Position numbers and translations under genes: made by a program. The notes beneath the pieces were generated by a model. That model did no database searches. It worked only from the letters and a program-made list of their open reading frames with translations, and was not told the DNA's origin. DNA of 64,000 bases, taken from positions 1 to 64,000 of the forward strand of contig JAGWIK010000005.1 of NCBI GenBank assembly GCA_028866275.1, given 5' to 3'. Of this stretch, positions 1 through 7,772 are shown one piece after another. The stretch comes from Alphaproteobacteria bacterium. Its GTDB lineage: Bacteria; Pseudomonadota; Alphaproteobacteria; UBA9219. Numbering within the stretch: position 1 is the first letter of the stretch; each line of letters starts with the position of its first letter.

Positions 1-3
1 TAA

Positions 4-252
4 ATGGCGGGGCCGGGCAAAAAACTGGTCGCGCAAAAACAGGGCGGGTTGCCCGCGCAAGGCGGGCCGCGTCCGCCGCAGCCGGAGGCATCGCTGCCCA
101 ACGCCACCGTGGTTTACGGCATCGGCGCAAGCTTCATGTTCGTGGCGGCGGTGTTTTTGCTGATCAACGGGCGATGGTTTTCGGCATTGGGTGTTATCGC
201 TCTGGGGCTGGGCCTGACCGGCTTCGCGGTGCATCTAATGAAACATAGATAA
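4..252 (+). CDS. Small membrane protein of the dot/icm cluster, unknown function
   Basis: This 82-residue protein has a Pro/Gly/Lys-rich cytosolic N-terminus of about 35 residues. Two closely spaced hydrophobic helices follow, at about 36-55 and 58-76, and it ends in HLMKHR. Its start codon directly follows a TAA at bases 1-3, which is probably the stop of the preceding gene, so it looks like an internal operon gene. It precedes dotD by about 30 bases. That position suggests a small inner-membrane component of the type IVB secretion system, but I recognise no family and would not assign an Icm name. Confidence 0.6.
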   Translation: MAGPGKKLVAQKQGGLPAQGGPRPPQPEASLPNATVVYGIGASFMFVAAVFLLINGRWFSALGVIALGLGLTGFAVHLMKHR

Positions 253-285
253 ACATGGCGATTGAATGAGGAAAGCGTGTCAGCT

Positions 286-843
286 ATGAATAAAATAAGC
301 GAATCACCAGCCGGGGCGACAAAAATGGCCATACGCGCAAGCATGTTAACACTGTCCGTGGCGGCCCTGATGCTGGCCGGATGCGCCGACATCGACAATG
401 CCTTTAATCCGCCGCCCAAGGTCGAGAATGTCGCGACCCAGCCGGATATCGTTTCCGTCAAGCTGGCGCAGGCCGCCGCCAAGGCGTCGAAAGCGCTGGA
501 CGAAATTTCCAACATCGAGCAGCAGAAAAACCCCGGCGTGCCGCCGGTGCAGGATGATTACAGCAATGTGCCGCCGAACCTGATGCAACCGGTTTCGGTG
601 CGTTGGTCGGGCCCGATCGAACAGATCGCGCGCACACTGGCCGACCGTGCGGGCATGCGTTTCCGCGTCAAGGGCCGCGAACCTGCCGCGCCGCTGATCG
701 TCAATGTCGATGCCTATCAGGAACCCATTATCCATATCCTGCGCGACGTCGGATTACAGGCCGGAACCCGCGCCGATCTGGACATCGATTCATCCGCGGG
801 CGTTGTCGAGGTGCGTTATGCCGCCCAAGATTATTCCCGTTAA
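286..843 (+). CDS. dotD: DotD/TraH-family outer-membrane lipoprotein of a type IVB secretion system
   Basis: DotD is one of the lipoproteins that build the outer-membrane core (with DotC and DotH) of Legionella-type Dot/Icm and IncI conjugation machines. The signal peptide ends in a clear lipobox, LAGC. After it comes a linker with several Ala/Lys residues, then a C-terminal globular domain from about 'PVSVRWSGPIEQIARTLA' onward. That domain resembles a secretin N-domain, as is known for DotD. Starts at 286 (behind GAGGAAAG) and at 325 (giving a compact 19-residue lipoprotein signal) are both plausible. dotC follows after four bases. Identification rests on lipobox, size, domain and the order dotD-dotC-dotB. 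Confidence 0.82.
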   Translation: MNKISESPAGATKMAIRASMLTLSVAALMLAGCADIDNAFNPPPKVENVATQPDIVSVKLAQAAAKASKALDEISNIEQQKNPGVPPVQDDYSNVPPNLMQPVSVRWSGPIEQIARTLADRAGMRFRVKGREPAAPLIVNVDAYQEPIIHILRDVGLQAGTRADLDIDSSAGVVEVRYAAQDYSR

Positions 844-847
844 GCCG

Positions 848-1774
848 ATGCGCACCATCATCGCCCGCACGGCGGCCCTGGCGGCCATTCTCTCGCTGGT
901 CATCGTGCCGGCCTATGCTTCCGATTCCAACCTGCATCTGGAAAGCAGCGCGGGCAGCAATGCCGGCACGGGAACCGCCGACGTGTCGGGCATCAAGATC
1001 ATTCCCGCCGACAGCGACAGCGGTGTATCGCCGCCGCCGCCGGAACTTTCCGACCTTGAAAACATGTCGTCGGACGGCGACGACGCCATCAAGCCGAATG
1101 CCGTCGGGTTGCAAATCCGCGCCGATGCCATGCGCGAAGCGGCCTTGTCCTACGGCGCGCGCGGCGGGTTGGCCCACCGCACCTTCGAAATCCAGCGCCG
1201 GTTGGCCGAATATGACGCCAGCCTGTCGAAAACCTTCGATTTCAAGCGGTTGCTGATCACCGCCCCGTCGAATTTATTGATCGAGCCGCCCATCGTATCG
1301 GAAGCCGACCGCGCCGTTCTGGTCAACGGCAACGGCCAGCAGGCCGCCGTCGCCGACCGCATTTATAGCATCAACCGCGCCGCGCGCATCGTCACCGCCG
1401 CGCGTGACTGGCATTTGTATCTGGAACGCGACTGGGGCCGCGTCGATCCGCCGCCCGCCGTTTTGTTGCCCAAGACCGACGAGGAAAAAGCGGCGTGGGC
1501 CGCCTATGTCAAACAGGGATGGGACGCCGGCGTCAAGCAGGCCGACGATATTTTTGAATCCGACCTTGACCGCATGACCAACGATTTCGTCGGTATGGTG
1601 CGGTATCGCGTGTTGCTGGCCCAGGGCATGATTTCCGCGCCCTATGCGCTGGCGGAAAATCGCGGCGTCACCGGCGGCGGCAATGAAATGCGCATCGGCG
1701 ACCGCGGCGTGTCGATCACCGGCCAGTCGCAGCTGATTCCGCAAAGCGGGTCGTGGACCCCGGCGACGAGGTAG
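848..1774 (+). CDS. dotC: DotC/TraI-family periplasmic core protein of a type IVB secretion system
   Basis: This 308-residue protein matches the DotC/TraI family in size and in conserved stretches (LENMSSDGDDAIKPNAVGLQ near the N-terminus, DWGRVDPPPAVLLPKT and AYVKQGWDAGVKQADDIFE in the middle). DotC helps place DotH in the outer membrane. I start it at 848, which begins a good signal peptide ending VIVPAYAS. Upstream in-frame starts lie inside dotD. Unlike Legionella DotC, no lipobox cysteine follows the signal, so a soluble or differently anchored periplasmic protein is implied. It sits between dotD and dotB with almost no spacing. Confidence 0.82.
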   Translation: MRTIIARTAALAAILSLVIVPAYASDSNLHLESSAGSNAGTGTADVSGIKIIPADSDSGVSPPPPELSDLENMSSDGDDAIKPNAVGLQIRADAMREAALSYGARGGLAHRTFEIQRRLAEYDASLSKTFDFKRLLITAPSNLLIEPPIVSEADRAVLVNGNGQQAAVADRIYSINRAARIVTAARDWHLYLERDWGRVDPPPAVLLPKTDEEKAAWAAYVKQGWDAGVKQADDIFESDLDRMTNDFVGMVRYRVLLAQGMISAPYALAENRGVTGGGNEMRIGDRGVSITGQSQLIPQSGSWTPATR

Positions 1775-1779
1775 GCGCG

Positions 1780-3003
1780 ATGACAGACGCACCGTCTGAA
1801 AGCGAGCTGTTAAGCCAAAAGATTCAAGCCCTGACCGTGAAAATCGGGACATGGCCGGACGAGCCGTTGCGCATCGGCGAAGAGCATCTGGACGATTTGC
1901 TGTTATGGTGCGTCAAGCAGGGCGCGAGCGACACCTCGGTTCAGACCGATCGCCCGATTTATATCGAAGTCGACGGCATCCTGTTCCCCGTCACGCGCCG
2001 GCCTCTGGATTCCGCCGACATGGCCAATGTGCTGGCGCGGATTTACGGCCCCGACGCGCTGGCCAAGCTGGCGTCGGGCCGCGATCTGGATCTGTCTTAC
2101 GAAGTCCGCCCCGACCGCAATACCCGCGTGCGTTTTCGCGTCAATATCACCGCCATTCTCAGCCGCGGCCGCGATTCCGTGCAGGTCACGCTGCGCACGC
2201 TGCCCAACCTGCCGCCGACGCTGAAAGATCTGGGCATCGAAGAAAAAATCGTCGAAAACTGGGCGCCGCGTCAGGGCTTGATCTTGGTCACCGGCCCGAC
2301 GGGCAGCGGTAAATCGACCCTGCTGGCCGCCGGATGCCGCATGCTGATCGAACGCGAACAGGGATGCGGCAAGATGTTGGGCTATGAATCGCCCATCGAA
2401 TATGTCTATGACGCGATTACGGGGCCGCGATCCCTGGTGGCGCAATCGGAAATTCCCCGCCATTTGCCCAGTTTCGCCGCCGGCGTCCGTAATGCGCTGC
2501 GCCGCAAACCCAACATCATTCTGGTCGGCGAAGCGCGCGACCGCGAAACCGTGACGGCCGCCATCGAGGCGGGGCAAACCGGCCATTTGGTCTTTTCCAC
2601 CGTGCATACGATCGGCGTCGCCGCCACCGTGCGCCGCATGGTCAGCGTGTTCGACCCGGCCGAACGCACCGAACGCGCGTTCGCCATGATGGAAACCCTG
2701 CGCATGGTGGTGACGCAGGCCCTTGTGCCCAAAGTCGGCGGCGGGCGTTTGGGATTGCGCGAATTTCTGGTTTTCGACGAAAATGTCCGCGAAACCTTGC
2801 TGGATCTGCCCATCGAGAAATGGACGGCGGAAACGCAGCGTTTATTGACGCGTTACGGCCAGACGATGGAACAGACCGCGACCAAGGCGTTCAAAGCCGG
2901 CTTGATCGACCGCCGTTCCTATTTGCTGCTGACCAAGGGTTTTTCGGGCGACGAAGCCGATTACGGCCGCGACCCCGACGAATTGACCATCGACGATTTC
3001 TAA
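1780..3003 (+). CDS. dotB: DotB/TraJ-family secretion ATPase
   Basis: This is a cytosolic AAA+ hexameric ATPase of the VirB11/PilT superfamily that energises type IVB secretion. It has 407 residues from the ATG at 1780, six bases after the dotC stop. Visible motifs are the Walker A GPTGSGKST at about 172-180, an Asp-box region, the Walker B-like segment NIILVGEARD, and the His-box GQTGHLVFSTVHT. The N-terminal PAS-like domain begins at about residue 35. The order dotD-dotC-dotB is that of Legionella dotDCB and of IncI traHIJ. Its stop codon coincides with the end of the duplicated autotransporter fragment on the other strand. Confidence 0.9.
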   Translation: MTDAPSESELLSQKIQALTVKIGTWPDEPLRIGEEHLDDLLLWCVKQGASDTSVQTDRPIYIEVDGILFPVTRRPLDSADMANVLARIYGPDALAKLASGRDLDLSYEVRPDRNTRVRFRVNITAILSRGRDSVQVTLRTLPNLPPTLKDLGIEEKIVENWAPRQGLILVTGPTGSGKSTLLAAGCRMLIEREQGCGKMLGYESPIEYVYDAITGPRSLVAQSEIPRHLPSFAAGVRNALRRKPNIILVGEARDRETVTAAIEAGQTGHLVFSTVHTIGVAATVRRMVSVFDPAERTERAFAMMETLRMVVTQALVPKVGGGRLGLREFLVFDENVRETLLDLPIEKWTAETQRLLTRYGQTMEQTATKAFKAGLIDRRSYLLLTKGFSGDEADYGRDPDELTIDDF

Positions 3004-3293
3004 AACACATACCCCACGCCGGCAATAGCATGAACGCTCGTGCCGAGAGGGCCGGCGCCGGTGGTGCCGGTGATGCCGAGGGTGGCGGTGATGTGCTGGG
3101 GCAGGGCGGCGTTGAGCGTGGCCCCGAACTCGCCCCAGGTCTGGTTCGAGGCGTTGCCGGCAAAGCTGGCAGAGCCTATGGAGGCGACCATGCCGGCATG
3201 GGTGTCGAAGGCATGGGCCGCAGCCCCCGACAGGGTGACGCTGAGCGGGGCGTAAAGGTCGCGGCCGAGATTATGGGTATAGGACCCGCCAAT
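3000..3293 (-). pseudogene. Fragment of an autotransporter beta-barrel C-terminus
   Basis: On the minus strand this stretch encodes the last 90-odd residues of an autotransporter barrel, from about IGGSYTHNLGRDLYAPLSV to the terminal AGVGYVF. It is nearly identical to the end of the full autotransporter at 4972-7491. It has no plausible start, signal peptide or passenger. The reading frame is intact and most of the 14 nucleotide differences from the full copy are silent or conservative. It overlaps the dotB stop codon tail to tail. It is a remnant left by duplication or recombination, or a silent donor cassette. Confidence 0.75.
3002..3292. repeat. Direct repeat copy A (autotransporter 3' end), partner at 4974-5264
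   Basis: By hand alignment at a constant offset of 1972 bases, 3002-3292 and 4974-5264 match over 291 positions with 14 differences, about 95% identity. Similarity stops abruptly at 3293/5265 and at 3001/4973. The two copies are in the same orientation and enclose the two orphan genes at 3349-4662. Recombination between them would delete the intervening DNA. Confidence 0.85.
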
Positions 3294-3348
3294 CCGCACA
3301 AGGCTACATTTGATGGTTTTTGATGCGTGGAATGCGTAATGTACGTCG

Positions 3349-4197
3349 CTAGTGCGACGGCATTCCATGAATATACATGAAGGGATGACTGATATTATGG
3401 GCAGGTGGCAACGGCATAGCTTCATCAGAAATTTTTGGAGAAGGGGTCTGAATTGCTTTTATGGTCTCTTTGCGTTCAGCGATGAAGAATGCACGGCTAA
3501 CTTCATATTCTTCCTGCAAATCTTCAGCATTTTTCTTGGTCGCGGCAGAATTTCTGCGCGATCGAGCCAGTGCGGCTTCACCTTGGCAAATTTTACGGAA
3601 AGTCTGGTAGGTCGCGTCTTTTGCTTCTGAATAATAGATAGCTCTCAAGCGTTCAATGCTAACCCCGTTTATGGAACTAATTTTTTTATTCGCCATCAGG
3701 GCGGGTAGTTCTTTTGTATAAAATATGCCCCGCTCGTCGGCCCCACAAACTCGCGTCTCGACATCGCCCTTTGCAACGGAAACTAGAACCACGGACGCAA
3801 ACATCATAACGGCAGTAGCATATCGTTCATAAAGCAATCGCCCATTTTCATCCTTCTCGTTAGCGTATATGCCTTCAAGATAGGTGTAGATGTTTTTCTT
3901 GGCCACAAAGTTATCCAGCCTTCTGCCAATATAAGTTCTATCGATAATCGTATATTGGGCATCATCCATCCATGAAGCACGAGGGTGATTGCGCTCGAGT
4001 CCCATAAAGGCATTTGAGACGCTGCGGCGCGGGCCGGAGTAAAGCAGAAGCTTGCCGATTATTTTAAAGGCATCTTCGACACCTTTTTCGTTGATCCATG
4101 CTTGGACTGCAGGGATAATGTCTGCATCTGTCGGTCTATGCGGAAGCCGCAGATCATCGCTTGTTGACACTTCTGAGGCTGTTTCAGCCATCATCAT
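3349..4197 (-). CDS. Hypothetical protein, orphan gene inside the autotransporter island
   Basis: This protein of up to 282 residues has no signal peptide or membrane helix. It contains a central PALMANKKISSINGV segment and a charged, Lys/Arg/Glu-rich helical region at about 205-245 (SRRNSAATKKNAEDLQEEYEVSR) before a Pro-rich tail. I recognise no family. Base composition is more AT-rich than in the surrounding dot and mot genes, which suggests separate acquisition. It lies between the two copies of the autotransporter 3' end and is followed on the same strand by the barrel fragment. The next gene upstream (4225-4662) is 27 bases away, so the two are probably co-transcribed. A role tied to the surface protein is only a guess. 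Confidence 0.6.
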   Translation of the reverse strand: MMMAETASEVSTSDDLRLPHRPTDADIIPAVQAWINEKGVEDAFKIIGKLLLYSGPRRSVSNAFMGLERNHPRASWMDDAQYTIIDRTYIGRRLDNFVAKKNIYTYLEGIYANEKDENGRLLYERYATAVMMFASVVLVSVAKGDVETRVCGADERGIFYTKELPALMANKKISSINGVSIERLRAIYYSEAKDATYQTFRKICQGEAALARSRRNSAATKKNAEDLQEEYEVSRAFFIAERKETIKAIQTPSPKISDEAMPLPPAHNISHPFMYIHGMPSH

Positions 4198-4224
4198 TCT
4201 CCAATTGCAAAGATGATGATGGGA

Positions 4225-4662
4225 TTAGTGTAAACCGAGAGACAGACAGCGAGCAGAGCCAGCTGCTGCGCCCTTCGGTTCAGCGGGATTTAATTTCAGC
4301 TTTTTTTTAAAGTTGTTGGGATTGTTGTCATATTCCTGTATCGCGGTCCTGAGTGCTTCGGGAACAGGTTCCGCGGTGAACCTGTTTTTACGGGCGGTAT
4401 TGTAAAAATTATCGCCCTCGCTTCCGAGAGCAACAAAATGCAGATAGCGATAATCCAGTCCGCCAACTTCGGAATCGTGAAGCGCAAAAACTTCTCGCAT
4501 ACGCCCATCGATCAACACGGCATATGAATAGCCTTCGGGCTGCCCCAAGGCAATGCCGGGCTGATTGCGCGTAATGCGATCAAGAACTTTTGGCGTGTCT
4601 GTCATGAATGTCTGCCAAATAGCTACAAAGGGCTTTTTAAAAGTTTGCGTCAGAGGCAACAT
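4225..4662 (-). CDS. Hypothetical protein, orphan gene inside the autotransporter island
   Basis: This 145-residue protein is soluble, with no signal peptide. It has an ordered core (YSYAVLIDGRMREVFALHDSEVGGLDYRYLH in two adjoining parts) and a basic, Lys/Asn-rich segment near residue 115 (NPNNFKKKLKLNP). I recognise no family. It is on the same strand as and just upstream of the 282-residue orphan. It is probably the first gene of a two-gene unit driven from the AT-rich spacer at 4663-4971. Composition is AT-rich compared with the flanking core genes. Confidence 0.55.
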   Translation of the reverse strand: MLPLTQTFKKPFVAIWQTFMTDTPKVLDRITRNQPGIALGQPEGYSYAVLIDGRMREVFALHDSEVGGLDYRYLHFVALGSEGDNFYNTARKNRFTAEPVPEALRTAIQEYDNNPNNFKKKLKLNPAEPKGAAAGSARCLSLGLH

Positions 4663-4971
4663 AGTCTTTCTCCCGCCGTTTTTGAAATGGTTTCACAAAA
4701 ATTAATGTCCAAAAATAGGCTGCAATTTTATTATTTCATTATCCGACATCATGACATCAAAATTAATTTTATAAATCAATAATTTAAAAAGAATTAATAC
4801 GCCTATAAGTGGTGGTTTTTTAACAGCAGAAGTAAACCCAATAAGAGGATGTGGTCTTAGTGCAAGCCATTGGTAAATTTTTGTATTTTTATCTGTGTCC
4901 GTTTTTACTCGAATGTCCTGAGCTGTCTTTGCCGTCCTCCAAGTGTTAAGTATAGTTCTGTTGGATGTCCT
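4663..4971. other. AT-rich intergenic spacer
   Basis: This stretch is conspicuously richer in A and T than the rest of the window and holds no credible ORF. It lies between the orphan gene pair and the stop of the autotransporter. It probably contains the promoter of the orphan pair (minus strand) and the end of the autotransporter transcript. I see no strong hairpin-plus-T-tract terminator. Confidence 0.5.
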
Positions 4972-7491
4972 TCAAAACACATACCCCACCCCCGCAATAC
5001 CGTGGACGCTCGTGCCGAGGGGACCGGCGCCTGTGGTGCCGGTGATGCCGAGGGTGGCGGTGATGTGTTGGGTCAGGGCGGCGTTGAGCGTGGCCCCGAA
5101 CTCGCCCCAGGTCTGGTTCGAGGCATTGCCGGCAAAGCTGGCAGAGCCTATGGAGGCGACCATGCCGGCATGGGTGTCGAAGGCATGGGCCGCAGCTCCC
5201 GACAGGGTGACGCTGAGCGGGGCGTAAAGGTCGCGGCCGAGATTATGGGTGTACGACCCGCCAAAGCGCATGATGTCATACCGCATCACCCCGCCATCGA
5301 TGGTGGCCAGGAACGGGCCGCCGGTTTCGGTATAGCCGGCGTAACGCAGCCTCTGCTGCCCGACCTCGCCATAGGCCGTGGCCTGATTGTCATTGTCGAT
5401 ATCCCAGCGCAGCCCCGCGCGGGCGTAATCGGCCCATTGCATGCCGCGCGTGTTGCCGGTCGAGCTCTGTTGTCCGCTATAGGTGCTGTAATCCCGGGTA
5501 AAGCCGTACCTGTCGTCGGGCGTGACCCAGCCCCCCAGCTCGGCATAGGGGCGCAGGGCTTTGTCTTCGTCCCCGAACGGGTCGTCAAACGTATAGCGCA
5601 TGGCAGCCGCCACCGTGGGGGCGTCGTCCTCGGTCATATTGGTGAAGTCCTGATGCCCGTAGGCCAGACCGCCCAGCAGCGTCACGGCTCCTTTTGAAGC
5701 CTGTCCCCCCACCATGCCTTCGGCGCTGCCGAACATGGAAGACGCAAACACATAGTTCTGCGCCGTCACCGGCCGTTCGAAGCCCAGCAGCTCGTTCCCC
5801 ACCGCCCGGCTGGCCACCATGGCCGCCTGCGTATCGCCGGCCATGCCGTTCAAGGACGATGTCTGCTGCGTCCCCGACGACAGGTTGGCCCCCGGGGCGA
5901 CATAGGTGGTGCCGAAGAACTGGCTCAGATTGCCGGTCAGGACGGTGCTGCCCGCCAGAAACTCGACAAGGCCGTTGCCGGTGATCGCGGGACTGAACAC
6001 ATAATCCTTGCTCGTATGATTGAACACCAGCGTGCCCGTCCCCGCCCCAAACGCCACCGTATTGGCCTCCAGCGTTCCCGGCGCCACTGCGGCCGACCCG
6101 GCGGGGGATCCGATGTTCAGCGTGCCGGTGCTGCCAGATGCGTAGGCGATGTAGACGGTGCTGGTGCTGGTCGTGGTAACGCCATTGTTTGTATAGGTCT
6201 GGCCGCTGCCTGTCGTAACGGTTCCCCCGTCGGAGATCGTCAGGGTGCCGGTGCCGCTGTAGCCGATATTAAGGTCGCCGCTGTTGTTCCAGATCGACCC
6301 CATCCCTGACACTATTGCAGTACCGCCCCCCGTTGACAGATCTCCTATATAACCTCCAACACTATTGACAATACCGCCGTCTGTTACGTCCAACGTTCCC
6401 GCACCAAATTCGCCGATATGCATTCGACCATATGTCGTTAATCGGCCCCCGCTCTGGATAGCGATTGTTCCAATGCTACCCGCGTATGTACCATCATTGA
6501 TATCGGCCTGACCTGTGCTTGCAAGGGGGTTACCGGAGCCGACAGTGACTAAAGCATCACTGCTTACTGTTAGAGAACCGGTCCCATGAAATCCGACGAA
6601 GACGTTCGCTACGCTGTTCCAGTTTGATCCAGCGCCAGTCACCATCACACTGCCTGATGAACCGCTGCTGTTACCAACGTAACCATTATTGGCCTGCACA
6701 TTTCCACCATTCTCGATATTCACTGTGCCGGTGCCGCCCGCTCCGACATAGAGACCGCCGTTGTTGGTCCAACTCGACCCGCTGCTTGTCACAGTCGCCG
6801 TGCCGACGGAGCCAGCCTGACTGCCGACGAAGCCGTTGGCATCGCTTACCGTGCCTTCATTACGAACAACCAGAGTTCCCGTTCCAGCAAAAGCGACAGT
6901 AAGAGAGCCGGCACTGGACCAGCTCGAGCCAGAACCGTCAACGATTGCAGTTCCGGTTGTGCCTGCACTGGTGACAATGTAACCAGTGTTATCCGTGACT
7001 TTGCCGCCATTTAATATGTCGAGAGTACCGTTTCCGCTATTGCCGACTCGCATGTCGCCGGAATTGACCCATGCAGAGCCTGTGCCGGTCACGGTGGCTG
7101 TTCCGGTCGAATTTCCTACCCATCCAATCAGACCATTGGTATCGGTAACCGTGCCGCCGCTGTTGATAGTTAGGTTCCCCGTTCCGCCGGATGACGCACC
7201 GAGATTAATGTATGTTGCCACCGCACCCTGTGTACTAATGGTTGCGCCAGTGACGGTGTTGATATCTGCCGTATCTGATGTCCCCGGCACACCATTCGGT
7301 GACCAGTTGGTCGATGTCGACCAGTCAGAGTTTGTGGTACCTGTCCATGTGTAGGTTGTGGCTGCTTGGGCTGATGCGGGAAGGGCGGCACAAATGGCAA
7401 CGGCAAGCGCAAGAACAGATATGCCCGCCGCGCGTTTTGGGCGTCGGGGGTAAAAATGTTTGAAAAGGCATGCATGGGCGACAAACTGCAT
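4972..7491 (-). CDS. Autotransporter (type Va) with repeat-rich passenger and C-terminal beta-barrel
   Basis: This is a predicted surface-exposed or secreted protein of about 839 residues from the ATG at 7491. An in-frame start at 7593 would add an unconvincing extension. A long signal peptide ends ALPASAQA. The passenger (about 45-540) is built from five or six degenerate units of about 50 residues, each with G-S-x-W, then V/I-G-x-x-G-x-G-T-L and G-G-x-V, typical of beta-helical autotransporter passengers. The autotransporter barrel domain runs from about 545 to the end and finishes with AGVGYVF, a standard barrel C-terminus with final Phe. It shows no catalytic triad, so adhesin is more likely than protease. 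It separates dotB from icmT, and its last 291 bp are duplicated next to dotB. Confidence 0.88.
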   Translation of the reverse strand: MQFVAHACLFKHFYPRRPKRAAGISVLALAVAICAALPASAQAATTYTWTGTTNSDWSTSTNWSPNGVPGTSDTADINTVTGATISTQGAVATYINLGASSGGTGNLTINSGGTVTDTNGLIGWVGNSTGTATVTGTGSAWVNSGDMRVGNSGNGTLDILNGGKVTDNTGYIVTSAGTTGTAIVDGSGSSWSSAGSLTVAFAGTGTLVVRNEGTVSDANGFVGSQAGSVGTATVTSSGSSWTNNGGLYVGAGGTGTVNIENGGNVQANNGYVGNSSGSSGSVMVTGAGSNWNSVANVFVGFHGTGSLTVSSDALVTVGSGNPLASTGQADINDGTYAGSIGTIAIQSGGRLTTYGRMHIGEFGAGTLDVTDGGIVNSVGGYIGDLSTGGGTAIVSGMGSIWNNSGDLNIGYSGTGTLTISDGGTVTTGSGQTYTNNGVTTTSTSTVYIAYASGSTGTLNIGSPAGSAAVAPGTLEANTVAFGAGTGTLVFNHTSKDYVFSPAITGNGLVEFLAGSTVLTGNLSQFFGTTYVAPGANLSSGTQQTSSLNGMAGDTQAAMVASRAVGNELLGFERPVTAQNYVFASSMFGSAEGMVGGQASKGAVTLLGGLAYGHQDFTNMTEDDAPTVAAAMRYTFDDPFGDEDKALRPYAELGGWVTPDDRYGFTRDYSTYSGQQSSTGNTRGMQWADYARAGLRWDIDNDNQATAYGEVGQQRLRYAGYTETGGPFLATIDGGVMRYDIMRFGGSYTHNLGRDLYAPLSVTLSGAAAHAFDTHAGMVASIGSASFAGNASNQTWGEFGATLNAALTQHITATLGITGTTGAGPLGTSVHGIAGVGYVF
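4974..5264. repeat. Direct repeat copy B (autotransporter 3' end), partner at 3002-3292
   Basis: This is the 3' end of the full-length autotransporter gene and the parental-looking copy of the 291-bp direct repeat described at 3002-3292. It covers about the last 97 codons, i.e. the final strands of the beta-barrel. Confidence 0.85.
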
Positions 7492-7569
7492 ACGCCCATG
7501 CAACAAAATTGCTTTTAAGATATCGTTAAACAATGCACATATCGGCGGACATATTGGCACAAGCAAGCT

Positions 7570-7772
7570 CCCCCCTTCCGGCAATGCGGGCAAAGGTCAC
7601 CAGAGGAGGATCCTCTGGTGAACTGGGAGTTCGAAAATCGCTATCAGGCGATTGCAATGGCCTTTAAGACTCCGGCGGACCGGAAGCTCTGGACATGCGC
7701 CACTGCCTCCCAGTCCGTTGGACCGAGGGCAGCGTTATGACGGCAACGCCCTGCACACGCCGACGGAAAGCC
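7570..7772 (-). ncRNA. ssrS: Candidate 6S RNA (ssrS)
   Basis: No protein gene fits here, but the minus strand folds and reads like 6S RNA, the regulator that binds sigma70 RNA polymerase. (1) A hairpin TCCGG-TCCG-CCGGA followed by GTCTTAAAGG (near 7665-7685) closely matches the CUCGGUCCGUCCGAG...CCUUAAA segment of E. coli 6S. (2) A GTGGCGC motif lies just 5' of it, as in E. coli. (3) 3' of it, an 11-bp hairpin (7597-7621) matches the bubble hairpin of E. coli 6S in position. (4) The closing stem pairs CGGCGTGTGCAGGGC (7762-7748) with GCCCGCATTGCCG. The ends are approximate. The call rests on recall and hand folding, not a covariance search. Confidence 0.6.
7597..7621 (-). repeat. Perfect 11-bp inverted repeat (hairpin within the 6S candidate)
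   Basis: TCACCAGAGGA (7597-7607) and TCCTCTGGTGA (7611-7621) are perfect reverse complements around a GGA loop. No T-tract follows on either strand, so it is not a standard terminator. Its position matches the small hairpin on the 3' side of the central bubble of E. coli 6S RNA. Confidence 0.75.

Noticed and set aside
4870-5697. Open frame of 275 codons on the plus strand
   Set aside because: It is antisense to the autotransporter gene; repeated Gly/Val composition reflects the opposite strand and there is no signal or family.
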